Source: Tetragenococcus halophilus subsp. halophilus DSM 20339 (GTDB lineage: Bacteria > Bacillota > Bacilli > Lactobacillales > Enterococcaceae). From it: 64,000 nucleotides of DNA. Every line of letters starts with the position of its first letter. Positions within the stretch are counted from its first letter, which is position 1. The position numbers were made by a program, and so were the translations under genes. The notes beneath the pieces are model-generated. The model saw only the letters and a program-made list of their open reading frames with translations, made no database searches and was not told the origin of the DNA. The stretch is from contig NZ_PXYA01000002.1 of NCBI RefSeq assembly GCF_003841405.1, positions 740,211-804,210 of the forward strand, read 5' to 3'. Below are positions 1-8,026 of this stretch, piece by piece.

Positions 1-1
1 A

Positions 2-508
2 GCGATTTACTGGCTAGCGCGTATGCTCGAAGGCGGAGAAGATCCCCTTTATGTTGCCAGGCGTCTCGTTCGTTTTGCAAGTGAAGATGTCGGATTAGCA
101 GATACCAATGCATTAAACGTTGCTGTAAATGTTTTTCAAGCTTGTCAATTCTTAGGAATGCCTGAGTGTGACGTTCATTTGACAGAACTTGTGATTTACT
201 TATCGCTTGCTCCTAAATCAAATGCTGTGTATAAAGCTCGGTTGAATGTCGAACAAGATATCAAAGATTCTGTCAATGAGCCCGTTCCTTTACAAGTCAG
301 AAATGCTCCTACTAACTTGATGAAGGATCTAGGCTATGGAAAAGATTACCAATACGCACACGAACAAGAAGATAAATTGTCGACAATGAAGACGATGCCT
401 CCTTCATTAGAAGGTCATGAATATTACTTTCCAACAGAAGAAGGAAAAGAAGACCGTTTCAAAAAACAATTGGAATATATCAAAAAATGGCATGAAGAGC
501 ATGATTAA
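2..508 (+). CDS. rarA: Replication-associated recombination protein A, C-terminal part
   Basis: This is the last 168 codons of a RarA/MgsA-type AAA+ ATPase; the start and the ATPase core lie before the window. The reading frame is open from base 2, so the first ATG (23) is internal. The segment AIYWLARMLEGGEDP followed by RRLVRFASEDVGLAD is the characteristic RarA/MgsA C-terminal tetramerisation region, and the end LEYIKKWHEEHD is typical of the lactobacillal proteins. RarA acts at stalled replication forks and gaps with SSB, clamp loader and RecA-type partners. A 42-bp tandem repeat array starts 27 bases after the stop. The assignment is secure although only about 40% of the protein is visible. 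Confidence 0.93.
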   Translation, partial: AIYWLARMLEGGEDPLYVARRLVRFASEDVGLADTNALNVAVNVFQACQFLGMPECDVHLTELVIYLSLAPKSNAVYKARLNVEQDIKDSVNEPVPLQVRNAPTNLMKDLGYGKDYQYAHEQEDKLSTMKTMPPSLEGHEYYFPTEEGKEDRFKKQLEYIKKWHEEHD

Positions 509-534
509 GAGAATATAAATTAGTTTATAGTTTA

Positions 535-770
535 TTGGCCTAAAGTCAGCTGAAATAAAGTCCAAAGGCAAAGCAGTTGGCCCAAAGTAGTACTAAGTTT
601 AGGACAATGGTAAAGCAAATGGCCCAAAGTAGACCTAAGAAAGGGCCGTAAGTTAAGTATTTGGCCCAAAGCTGGCTTAAGGAGGGGCCTACAATTGCTT
701 TATTGGCCCAAAGTTAGCCTGAAAAAAGGCCAAGATCCAAGTCATTGACCTTAAATTAAACCTAAAAATT
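535..770 (+). repeat. Array A: 42-bp tandem hairpin repeat, about 5.6 units
   Basis: Units begin at 535, 577, 619, 661, 703 and 745, an exact 42-bp period with no length variation; the last unit is degenerate. Each starts with (T/A)TGGCCCAAAG or a close variant, and several carry a complementary GGGCC about 22 bases later, for example in the unit at 619, so single units can fold as GGCCC/GGGCC hairpins. The array fills the space after rarA. The same 42-bp unit recurs at 31791. I do not recognise it as a named repeat family. Units have diverged by substitution only, with the spacing kept. Confidence 0.9.
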
Positions 771-863
771 TAAAAAAATTGCTGATCCTAAATTATACCA
801 AGTAAAAAAGTAACTCTTCCGATGCTTTTACCACCGGAAGAGCTTAGTATAGTTTTATCATCA

Positions 864-1016
864 TTACTTCCAATACTTTCTTTGTTCAAGTTTTTCGAAG
901 TAGTCTGATTTATTTTCAAACCAATAAGGAAATTGACAGCCTTTATTGACATAACGTATATGTCTTTTACCAAAATTTTTTTCTGGTTCGAAATGTTTAT
1001 TCAATATATTTTTAAT
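864..1016 (-). pseudogene. 3' fragment of the NERD-domain gene split by the 10.5-kb insertion
   Basis: Read on the minus strand from the IS-A1 edge, this stretch encodes 50 codons (IKN, then ILNKHFEPEK to EQRKYWK) and a TAA stop at 864-866. It is the missing C-terminus of the NERD gene that is cut at 11513. Both fragments contain the codons ATT AAA AAT, which are the 9-bp target duplication. Joining them gives a continuous 326-residue frame. The fragment has no start or promoter of its own and is presumably not expressed as a protein. The overlapping 61-codon frame on the same strand is a shadow. Confidence 0.85.
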
Positions 1017-2403
1017 CACTAGTGGTGCATGAAACATTTTAAATTCACTTATTATGTTTCACGCTATTTCCATCCATAAAAAAATCCTTTATACTGAGCT
1101 TGGATGACTTATCCAAGACCAATACAAAGGACAACAACATGGATAAGTATAAAACAATTTCAGCTTTTAATAAATGGTTTTCGAATATTATTTTAAAAAA
1201 ATTACCTTTTTCTATTCGTGAAAAAATTTCTCAAGCCGACAAGTATCATAAAAAGTTTGATTTTGAACACTTTTTGAAAGTGTTTCTCTATGGCATCGAC
1301 AATGAGTGCGAAAGTTTACGTGAAATAGATACAGCGTTTGTTTCGCCTGATCTACAACAGACCATGGCGTTAGATGCCATTAGTCATTCGCAGCTTTCCC
1401 GTGCACTCGCCCAGATGGATGACGAAATTTTGTGGGCGATTTTCGCACAGTTACTGGAAAAAGCACGGTCAAAAATACCGGTGACCAAACGAAACGCACT
1501 CTATCTCGTGGATTCTTCCACTTTTTCGTTAAATACCACTCGGTACCCTTGGGCAGACTTTCGCTCAACCAAAGCGGGGATCAAGCTTCACTTAAAACTC
1601 TGTTTTATGGATAAAGAGCATTTTTATCCGGATCAGTTTGAAGTCACGAATGCGGTAGAACATGATGACAATCACTTAGAAGTTTTTGTCAATCAACCGG
1701 AAGCGACCTATATCTTTGATCGTGGCTATATTGATTACGAGCGACTGGACGAGATGGAAGCTGACGGCTACTTTTTCGTCACAAGAGTGAAGAAAAACGC
1801 CAAAGTTCATGTCCTAGAAACTTATGAACCTTCTCAGAGTAAAAACATTTTGCGTGACCAAATGGTAGTGTTAGGCACTCAGGTTTATTTAACTTCCCCA
1901 TTTCGCTTGGTCACGATTCAGGATGAAAAAGGAAAACAATTACGCTTTGTCACCAACCGTTTTGATGTGACCGCCCAAGAAGTGGCCGACATGTACAAAG
2001 CGAGATGGCAAATTGAACTATTTTTTAAGCACATCAAGCAACATATGACGATTAAAAAGCTATTTTCACACAGTGAAAAAGGGGTAAGCAATCAAATCAT
2101 TCTTGCCATGATTGCCAGTCTATTGACGTATTTAATCAAAGTAGAGACAGGAAGTAGGAAATCCCTGTTCCAAATCAAGCGCCTATTAAAACATCTGCTT
2201 TTTCAACCTTTTGAAGAATTGTGGGTGTTACTCGTTCCTACGTGACGAAATAGCATTTGTCGTCGTTGCAATAGTATTCAGATAAATAATGAAAAAATTT
2301 TTTCTGGAAAAGTCATCCCTTGCGTAAGCATTTGATTTTTTTGTCATTTTTTAGAAAAAAGTTAAAATCTGAATATTCTGATTATATTAATGCACCACTA
2401 GTG
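1017..2403 (+). mobile_element. IS-A1, IS4-family insertion sequence, left copy
   Basis: The element is 1387 bp with perfect 14-bp terminal inverted repeats CACTAGTGGTGCAT; the outermost 8 bases are themselves palindromic. Copies of the same element lie at 10127-11512 and 51700-53086. The left flank ends in ATTTTTAAT (1008-1016), but the right flank (2404 on) does not repeat it. Its partner repeat instead lies after IS-A2 (11513-11521). A 7-bp inverted repeat, CTTGGAT/ATCCAAG, precedes the transposase start and may shield it from outside transcription. Confidence 0.93.
1139..2245 (+). CDS. IS4-family DDE transposase of IS-A1
   Basis: A 368-residue transposase. The start at 1139 (MDKYKTISAF) is chosen because AAAGGA lies 7 bases upstream, while the in-frame ATG at 1100 sits inside the CTTGGAT hairpin and has no ribosome binding site. 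DDE features are visible: LYLVDSSTF (first Asp), YIFDRGYIDY (second Asp) and the C-terminal Y-(2)-R-(3)-E-(6)-K signature in MYKARWQIELFFKHIK, which defines IS4-type enzymes. The N-terminus resembles the DUF4372 segment of the ISPepr1-like subgroup; that subgroup label is from memory. It appears intact and differs from the other two copies at scattered positions. Confidence 0.92.
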   Translation: MDKYKTISAFNKWFSNIILKKLPFSIREKISQADKYHKKFDFEHFLKVFLYGIDNECESLREIDTAFVSPDLQQTMALDAISHSQLSRALAQMDDEILWAIFAQLLEKARSKIPVTKRNALYLVDSSTFSLNTTRYPWADFRSTKAGIKLHLKLCFMDKEHFYPDQFEVTNAVEHDDNHLEVFVNQPEATYIFDRGYIDYERLDEMEADGYFFVTRVKKNAKVHVLETYEPSQSKNILRDQMVVLGTQVYLTSPFRLVTIQDEKGKQLRFVTNRFDVTAQEVADMYKARWQIELFFKHIKQHMTIKKLFSHSEKGVSNQIILAMIASLLTYLIKVETGSRKSLFQIKRLLKHLLFQPFEELWVLLVPT

Positions 2404-3109
2404 CTTAAACATATACTCAATATTAAAGGTCCACACAGCTTTTTTTTTGCTCAAGCCATACAAAAAAAGAACTTCCAGCGCTGAATGACCAATTTTTTTA
2501 TAATGTCCTTATATATACTTCAAAAGCTTGCGAAGGTCGTGGAGTAATAAAGCTTAGAATATTCCTCCCATTTTTAAAGATCATTCAAGATTAAGACTAG
2601 AAGAGTTTATAATCTTAGCTACATCTGTTCTTTCAGATATAGTATTTTCAACTAGCACCTTATTTCATTGAGAGACTTTGTATACAATGTTATCGACGGA
2701 TACGATCTAATAAAGGATTCGCATACTTGAGGAATGTCTCCAAGTGGGGCGATACCACTAATAATTTATTTTGTTGTTCAATAACCTAAGCACGCACTTT
2801 AGTTAATTGTGTATAGTAAGATGGTAATTGTTGAAAATAAGGATTAAATAACTTGTTTCTAGTTTATCTAAACCAGCTAAGATCAAAAAATTGAATCAAT
2901 TGAACCAATTTTTCATTGTCATTTTCTTATGAAGTTCTAATAGCTATTGAAGTGCTTCTTGTTCTAATATTTTTCTAGTCTGTTAAGTAATCAAGCATAA
3001 TCTGCTAATAATTATATAAATTTCTTTTAAAAATGTTTATTTTTGTTTTAAATTCTTGTTTGTTTTTGTAAAATGTAGACTAAAGAGAATTATAGTTGGG
3101 AGTAAATTA
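2404..3109. other. 706-bp non-coding stretch, probably decayed
   Basis: No intact gene is visible between IS-A1 and the DeoR regulator. The minus strand of about 2410-2960 gives protein-like segments scattered over all three frames and interrupted by many stops, which suggests a decayed gene, but I cannot name a family. Just before the regulator, 3032-3068 is rich in TGTTT repeats (TGTTTATTTTTGTTTT and TTGTTTGTTTTTG), which resemble DeoR-family operator half-sites. Confidence 0.45.
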
Positions 3110-3862
3110 ATGTTAAAAGAAGAGCGTTTGGATGCGATTGTTGATTTAGTCGATCAAAAAAGGGCGATCAAAGTTAATGATATTGTGAATAAGTTGGAAG
3201 TCTCCGACATGACTGTGAGACGAGATCTAACCGAATTAGAGAAAGCGGGACGTATAAAAAGGGTACATGGCGGGGCTCAAACATTAAATATATATCGTCC
3301 CGAGGAACTCTCACATGCTGATAAACAAATTATTAATAAAAATGAGAAACGAGAAGTTGCCCAAAAAGCACTTCAATTGATGCATGAAGAGGAAGTAATT
3401 TATTTAGGACCTGGAACGACAATTGAATTATTAGCGGATATTATGGAATTTGATAATCTGCGAGTGGTAACTAATTGTTTACCAGTATTCCAAACTTTAA
3501 GAAAAAAAACGGGAAATATTAAGGTTTACTTAGCTGGGGGAGAGATGCGTGATTTAACACAAGCTTTTTTTGGTGAGATAACAAACAAAGCTTTACAAGA
3601 TATGCATTTTCATCACGCTTTTTTTAGTTCTAATGCGGTTAAAGGAAGCGAGATAATGACAGCAACTATTGAGGAAGGACAAACACAAGCGATTGCTTTA
3701 AATAACTCTGTGAATAAATATCTGTTACTTGACTCATCAAAAATAGAAAAAGAAGATTTTTATACCTATTATAGTTTGCGTAATGTGACGGCTGTAGTAA
3801 TGAATCAAGATAGTTATAATACTCATCAAAAAATAGAAAAAGAAGTCCCAGTGATTGTTTAA
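3110..3862 (+). CDS. DeoR-family sugar-phosphate-responsive repressor
   Basis: A 250-residue regulator. ATG 3110 is preferred over the upstream TTG at 3056 because GGGAG lies just ahead and MLKEERLDAIVDLV is the usual DeoR N-terminus. The winged HTH spans residues 1-57 (IKVNDIVNKLEVSDMTVRRD) and is followed by RIKRVHGGA. The rest is the DeoR sensor domain, with GPGTTIELL and an ISOCOT-like fold. In lac/tagatose systems the relative LacR responds to tagatose-6-phosphate; here it faces the terminator shared with gatC and is the obvious regulator of the divergent gatABC and lacABCD units. TGTTT-rich DNA lies upstream of it and in the 6175-6370 region. The exact ligand is not shown by sequence. 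Confidence 0.85.
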   Translation: MLKEERLDAIVDLVDQKRAIKVNDIVNKLEVSDMTVRRDLTELEKAGRIKRVHGGAQTLNIYRPEELSHADKQIINKNEKREVAQKALQLMHEEEVIYLGPGTTIELLADIMEFDNLRVVTNCLPVFQTLRKKTGNIKVYLAGGEMRDLTQAFFGEITNKALQDMHFHHAFFSSNAVKGSEIMTATIEEGQTQAIALNNSVNKYLLLDSSKIEKEDFYTYYSLRNVTAVVMNQDSYNTHQKIEKEVPVIV

Positions 3863-3875
3863 TACTATTTTTAGT

Positions 3876-3927
3876 AAAAAAAGCTCACAAATTGCTGTTT
3901 TATTTACCAGCAATTTGTGAGCTTTTT
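3876..3927. terminator. Bidirectional terminator between deoR and gatC
   Basis: AGCTCACAAATTGCTG and its exact complement CAGCAATTTGTGAGCT form a 16-bp stem around a 10-base loop, with A-rich and T-rich tails on both sides. It can end both the regulator (+) and gatC (-). Confidence 0.93.
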
Positions 3928-3935
3928 ATAAAGAA

Positions 3936-5345
3936 TTAGTTTGAATTTTTTTCAGCTGCATAGGCTGCATTACGTTTGCGCATTTCACGTCTATACCACA
4001 TAAAAATTAATAAATAAGCAATAAGAGCAAGAGCTGCATAAATCATAAATTCAACTTGTCCTTGTGAAGCGTTACCTACAAGATAGCCTAAAAATTTCTC
4101 TATTGGACCTTCCATGGTTGTTTGAGAAATTAATTGACTGTCAGCCACACCTTCGGGAAAGGCACCAATGTTTTTAGCCATATTAGTAACAAAAGGCGCT
4201 GCTAAGGTACCAGCCCATAAGAATATAGGTAACTCAATAGCACCTATGACAATCATTCTTATAATTCGACCTCGAGTTACCACAAGTAATGCAGGAGTAA
4301 CACCCATAGCTATAATACCTCCTAGTGGTAGTAGGGCATTTCCAGGCAGTATCATTGCTTCTAGTAACATAATTGGGGCTAAAACATTTGCTGCTGCCCA
4401 AATTTCGGCACGTCCAGCTAAAAATGGCCAATCTATTCCAATATTTAAAGTGCGTCCCTTTAAACGTTTGGAAGTGAAATCAGTAATCCCTTGTGAAAGG
4501 GGCTCGATAGCATCGATAAACCATTGACCAATAAGTGAAAATAGTTCTAGACTGACAGCGGCAGTAAAGGATAATTCAAAGATTTCAGTTGCACTTTGTC
4601 CAGAAAGTAATCCCACAAAAATACCTAGATAAATCCCTATGGCAAATTTAGATCCCCAAAAACCTATTTTGTTATTCAATTTAGCGGCATCGAAATCATA
4701 TTTATCCAACCAAGGGAATAATTTATCAAAAATTTTATCAAAAACCATGATGATAGGATTCATCATATAGTTCATATGTGTCGTTGTCATTACACTGCTT
4801 TCCGGTGCATTTAGTAAATCATTGAATGTTGGTTTCATTAAGTCGGCGTTGATAATTTTTAAAACACCAATAAAAGTAACCAACACTGTAGCGATCAACA
4901 AGTTAGCACCGGCCCAAATGGAAAATAGCCCAACAAAAGCTAGATGCCAAACATCAAAAATATCAACATCCAATGTATTTGTTTTTTTCCATATAAGCAT
5001 AATAACGTTTACAATAACTAAAATTAATAGGAAATAAAGTGTGTAAGGTGATCCCCAGGTAATTGTTGCTAGTGGCGCCCAGCCGACATCAGTGATATTT
5101 AAAGAAAGTCCAGTAAGCTCGACAAAGTCTTCCATAGCTCCTGAGAATGCATTGGTCAACATGTCAATAATTGCGCCGATCCCAGTAATGGCGATCCCTA
5201 ATTTTAAACCACCTTCTAGTGCACGAGAAGGTTTTACCTTAAAAAGCAAGGCGATAAGTGTTAAAACGATCGCCATCATTGGTGCTGCACCTAAATCAAT
5301 TAGCGGTTGAAAAATTTTATTGGCTATATCTATAATAAAATCCAT
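3936..5345 (-). CDS. gatC: PTS system galactitol-family EIIC membrane permease
   Basis: A 469-residue polytopic membrane protein of the GatC family. The start at 5345 (MDFIIDIANKIF) follows AAGGAGG by 11 bases; the GTG 12 bases upstream overlaps that ribosome binding site. Hydrophobic segments run through almost the whole protein, and the charged C-terminus WYRREMRKRNAAYAAEKNSN is cytoplasmic. EIIC-Gat binds and translocates the sugar while EIIB phosphorylates it. The gene is last in a gatA-gatB-gatC unit and is paired with lacABCD rather than with a galactitol-1-phosphate dehydrogenase. The substrate is therefore inferred to be galactose, as in streptococcal EII-Gal systems of this family. 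Confidence 0.88.
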   Translation of the reverse strand: MDFIIDIANKIFQPLIDLGAAPMMAIVLTLIALLFKVKPSRALEGGLKLGIAITGIGAIIDMLTNAFSGAMEDFVELTGLSLNITDVGWAPLATITWGSPYTLYFLLILVIVNVIMLIWKKTNTLDVDIFDVWHLAFVGLFSIWAGANLLIATVLVTFIGVLKIINADLMKPTFNDLLNAPESSVMTTTHMNYMMNPIIMVFDKIFDKLFPWLDKYDFDAAKLNNKIGFWGSKFAIGIYLGIFVGLLSGQSATEIFELSFTAAVSLELFSLIGQWFIDAIEPLSQGITDFTSKRLKGRTLNIGIDWPFLAGRAEIWAAANVLAPIMLLEAMILPGNALLPLGGIIAMGVTPALLVVTRGRIIRMIVIGAIELPIFLWAGTLAAPFVTNMAKNIGAFPEGVADSQLISQTTMEGPIEKFLGYLVGNASQGQVEFMIYAALALIAYLLIFMWYRREMRKRNAAYAAEKNSN

Positions 5346-5372
5346 GTTATGCCCCACCTCCTTTCATTCATG

Positions 5373-5678
5373 TTACTTTCCATTGAGTTCTTTAATTTTA
5401 TTTTCTAAATCTTGGTAAACAGGTTCTGCCATTGCAGGAACACGATAGAGGATAGCGCCAGCATCAACAACAGGGATGGTAACATCAAAACCAAGGTCAG
5501 TGTTAGCAATTTGTGCGAAAATATCATAATGACCTAATTTGTCTTGATTAATGTCTTTGATCATAGTCGTATCCACCGAGACTTGATAGCCTCTTTTTTT
5601 CATTTCGTTTTCTAATGCGCTCTTAATTTGATGGCTGGTGTTTACTCCGGCTCCGCAAGCAGCTAAAATTTTAATCAT
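5373..5678 (-). CDS. gatB: PTS system galactitol-family EIIB
   Basis: A 101-residue EIIB. ATG 5678 is chosen because GAGGAG lies 9 bases upstream; the TTG two codons earlier is too close to it. The phosphocysteine loop LAACGAGVNTS places the active Cys at residue 8. It receives phosphate from EIIA and passes it to the sugar bound by EIIC. Its start overlaps the 3' end of gatA by 8 bases, implying translational coupling, and gatC follows after 27 bases. Confidence 0.9.
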   Translation of the reverse strand: MIKILAACGAGVNTSHQIKSALENEMKKRGYQVSVDTTMIKDINQDKLGHYDIFAQIANTDLGFDVTIPVVDAGAILYRVPAMAEPVYQDLENKIKELNGK

Positions 5679-6174
5679 TTGCAATTACTCCTCTAAAATT
5701 ATTTTTTAAAAAATTAAATAGTTGTTCAGGATCTTCCATTTGAAAAAAAGCATCTAATTCATTTTTATCGCATGAATTAATAAAATCCATGATGGAAGCA
5801 AGTAGTCCTGTTTGTTCTTGCCCATTTTGATTTAATATCATAAATAAAAATGAAACAGGAATCTTTTCTTCTGGGTTAATCATATTATAAAAGTCTACAG
5901 GATGGTTTAATTTTATTGGAACGATTCCACTAGTTTTAACAAATTGACTCTCAGTATGGGGAATAGCTATATTAGGAAGTCCTGAATCTATTGGTTTTAA
6001 ATCTATCCCCGTGGGGTAATTTTGTTCCCGTTCACATAAGTTTTCCAGAAAATCTTTTGTTACACAATCCTGCTTTAATAAATCTTCATAAACTTCTGTA
6101 AATACATCTCCTTTTTTTTTCTTGTTTGAAATATAAATACGTGTCTTTGTAAATAAATTATCGAACGTAATCAT
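5671..6174 (-). CDS. gatA: PTS system fructose/galactitol-type EIIA
   Basis: A 167-residue EIIA of the fructose/mannitol/galactitol (PTS_EIIA_2) class. The active histidine is His73 in NIAIPHTES, with the usual GLPNIAIPHTE context. It takes phosphate from HPr and hands it to GatB. AAAGGAGG precedes the start by a few bases. It is the first gene of the minus-strand operon, transcribed from the divergent promoter at 6230-6257. Confidence 0.9.
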   Translation of the reverse strand: MITFDNLFTKTRIYISNKKKKGDVFTEVYEDLLKQDCVTKDFLENLCEREQNYPTGIDLKPIDSGLPNIAIPHTESQFVKTSGIVPIKLNHPVDFYNMINPEEKIPVSFLFMILNQNGQEQTGLLASIMDFINSCDKNELDAFFQMEDPEQLFNFLKNNFRGVIAND

Positions 6175-6229
6175 TGAAAACCTCCTTTCGTAAAAGTCCG
6201 ATTATGTTTATAACGAACACTCTACTATC

Positions 6230-6257
6230 ATTTTAAACCGTTTTCGTTGTTTGTCAA
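6230..6257 (-). promoter_or_regulatory. gatABC promoter with overlapping cre-like site
   Basis: On the minus strand TTGACA (6252-6257) and TAAAAT (6230-6235) are separated by 16 bases. Between and across them the plus strand reads TTAAACCGTTTTCG (6233-6246), which matches 12 of 14 positions of the CcpA catabolite element consensus TGAAANCGNTTNCA. This suggests glucose repression of the PTS operon. The promoter is convincing; the cre call is tentative. Confidence 0.6.
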
Positions 6258-6301
6258 TAATAATATTCAATCAAAGTTAAGCATTATTTACGATGATATT
6301 G

Positions 6302-6330
6302 TTTACATCTGATTGTTTTAGTTTTATAAT
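6302..6330 (+). promoter_or_regulatory. lacABCD promoter
   Basis: TTTACA (6302-6307) and a perfect TATAAT (6325-6330) are 17 bases apart, 41 bases upstream of lacA. TGTTTAC and TTGTTTTAG lie in the same stretch and resemble the TGTTT-type half-sites near the regulator, so DeoR repressor binding here is plausible. Confidence 0.7.
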
Positions 6331-6370
6331 TGTAGTTGAAACTTGAAAAAATTATGAAGGAGGAAGTAAG

Positions 6371-6799
6371 ATGAGAGTTGTAATCGGTTCAGATGAGCAA
6401 GGGATGGAATTGAAAGACACAATTAAGTCGTATTTAATAGATGAAGGATATGAAGTAGTCGACAAAAGTGAACAAGCTGCTAGTGACTTTGTTGAGTCAA
6501 CTTTAGCTATTGCCCAAGATTTATTAAAAGATGAGGATAGCTTAGGGATTGAGATCGATGGCTACGGAGCTGGTAGTTTTATGGCAGCTACGAAAGTTAA
6601 AGGAATAATAGCAGCTGAAGTTTCTGACGAACGTTCTGCATTTATGACACGTAAACATAATAACTGCCGGTTAATTACATTAGGTTCTGCTGTTACAGGT
6701 CCAATTTTGGCAAAAAACATTGTCAAAGAATTCTTACAAGCAGGTTATGATGGTGGAAGACATCAAGTTCGTGTTGATATGTTAAACAAAATGGCATAA
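6371..6799 (+). CDS. lacA: Galactose-6-phosphate isomerase subunit LacA
   Basis: A 142-residue member of the RpiB/LacAB fold. The N-terminus [16 protein letters not shown], the block [17 protein letters not shown], the [18 protein letters not shown] segment and the [11 protein letters not shown] motif are characteristic of LacA, which lacks the active cysteine found in LacB. With LacB it converts galactose-6-phosphate to tagatose-6-phosphate. AAGGAGGAAGTAAG precedes the ATG. It is the first gene of the lacAB-HAD-lacCD operon. Confidence 0.95.
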   Translation: MRVVIGSDEQGMELKDTIKSYLIDEGYEVVDKSEQAASDFVESTLAIAQDLLKDEDSLGIEIDGYGAGSFMAATKVKGIIAAEVSDERSAFMTRKHNNCRLITLGSAVTGPILAKNIVKEFLQAGYDGGRHQVRVDMLNKMA

Positions 6800-6828
6800 A
6801 AATAAAGTAAAGAAAGAGGGATTGAATC

Positions 6829-7344
6829 ATGAAAATTGCAATAGGTAATGATCATATTGTGACAGATACTAAAATTGCTGTATCAGACTTTTTGAAAGAT
6901 GAAGGATATGAAGTATTAGATGTAGGAGCTTATGATTACACTCGCACACATTATCCAATCTACGGGAAAAAAGTAGGTGAAGCCGTAGCAAATGGAGATG
7001 CTGACTTGGGAGTATGTATTTGCGGTACAGGCGTTGGAATTAATGTTGCAGCAAATAAAGTTCCTGGTATTCGTTCTGCTCTGGTCCGTGATATGTCTAG
7101 TGCAGTTTATGCTAAAGAAGAATTAAATGCTAATGTTATTGGATTTGGAGGGAAAATATCTGGTGAATTTTTGATTTGCGATACAATCAAAGCTTTCATT
7201 GAGGCAAAATATAAAGAAACGGAAGAAAATAAACAACTGATTGCTAAAATCGACCAGATAGAAGAAAATCGTCCTGAACAAGAAGATTCTCATTTCTTTG
7301 ATGAGTTTATCGAAAAATGGAATCGTGGAGAATATCACGATTAA
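6829..7344 (+). CDS. lacB: Galactose-6-phosphate isomerase subunit LacB
   Basis: A 171-residue partner of Lac[18 protein letters not shown] carries the catalytic cysteine, Cys65 in CGTG. The [13 protein letters not shown] and [18 protein letters not shown] blocks match the family. The long C-terminal tail with [17 protein letters not shown] is typical of LacB. It lies 29 bases after lacA, and the last base of its stop is the first base of the next ATG. Confidence 0.95.
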   Translation: MKIAIGNDHIVTDTKIAVSDFLKDEGYEVLDVGAYDYTRTHYPIYGKKVGEAVANGDADLGVCICGTGVGINVAANKVPGIRSALVRDMSSAVYAKEELNANVIGFGGKISGEFLICDTIKAFIEAKYKETEENKQLIAKIDQIEENRPEQEDSHFFDEFIEKWNRGEYHD

Positions 7345-8006
7345 TGAAAGAGTTAAAACACCAAAAAGAGATCTTCTTTTTCGATATGGATGGCTTATTA
7401 TTTGATACTGAAAAGCTTTATTATGAAACACGATATCAAGTTCTAAGTAAATATGGCTATTCTTATAGCATGAAAGAGCATATACGTTATATCGGAAGAG
7501 GTTTTGACGATACAGTTTATAAGCTACAGAAATTAACTGGTGATAAAAAACTAGGCCAAAAAATTTTTAATGAATCGATGGCTCTTTTTCAGCTAGCTAT
7601 TGAAAAAGGTCACTTATCTTTAAAAAAGGGAGCGTTAGATTTTTTAACAGAGTTAAATGAAAAGGGTAAGAAATGCTACATTACTACTTCTTCTTCAAAA
7701 AAAGTGGCGATGAGAGTATTGCAAATAGCAAAAATTGAAAACTTTTTTTGTGAAATTATCAGTGGGGAAGAAGTCTGTAGTAATAAGCCGGCCCCAGATA
7801 TTTATTTGCGTGCTTTAACAATAGCTCAAGCAAGCAAAGAAGAGACGGTAGTATTCGAAGATGCCAAAAGTGGAGTCGAGGCGGCTATACAGGCTGGAAT
7901 CAATGTGATTATGATACCAGATTGGGTAACGCCAGACGAAGAAGATAAGAGAAGAACTATAGCTGTAGCGCCCAGCTTGTATGAAGCCGCTGCACTTTTT
8001 CATTAA
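7344..8006 (+). CDS. HAD-superfamily sugar-phosphate phosphatase, beta-phosphoglucomutase-like
   Basis: A 220-residue HAD hydrolase. ATG 7344 overlaps the lacB stop by one base and is preferred to ATG 7317 inside lacB. The catalytic pair is in FFFDMDGLLFD (Asp14, Asp16); the helical cap follows; YITTSSSKKVAM is motif II, NKPAPDIYLRA carries the motif III lysine, and VVFEDAKSGVEAAIQAG is motif IV. Such an enzyme is not part of the classical lac operon. Placed between lacB and lacC it may dephosphorylate surplus galactose-6- or tagatose-6-phosphate, or interconvert sugar phosphates. The substrate is unknown. Confidence 0.8.
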   Translation: MKELKHQKEIFFFDMDGLLFDTEKLYYETRYQVLSKYGYSYSMKEHIRYIGRGFDDTVYKLQKLTGDKKLGQKIFNESMALFQLAIEKGHLSLKKGALDFLTELNEKGKKCYITTSSSKKVAMRVLQIAKIENFFCEIISGEEVCSNKPAPDIYLRALTIAQASKEETVVFEDAKSGVEAAIQAGINVIMIPDWVTPDEEDKRRTIAVAPSLYEAAALFH

Positions 8007-8026
8007 AAATATCAGGAGGTAAAGAT

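Noticed and set aside
535..770. CRISPR array
   Set aside because: The 42-bp units are contiguous with no unique spacers between them, units diverge along their length, and no cas gene is near.
1100..1138. Upstream ATG as transposase start (MDDLSKTNTK)
   Set aside because: It lies in a hairpin without ribosome site; AAAGGA precedes MDKYKT in all three copies.
4168..4527. 119-codon frame antisense to gatC
   Set aside because: It mirrors a hydrophobic gene, has no ribosome site and no recognisable protein.
3936..6174. Galactitol utilisation operon
   Set aside because: No galactitol-1-phosphate dehydrogenase is present, whereas galactose-6-phosphate isomerase genes are, which fits galactose.
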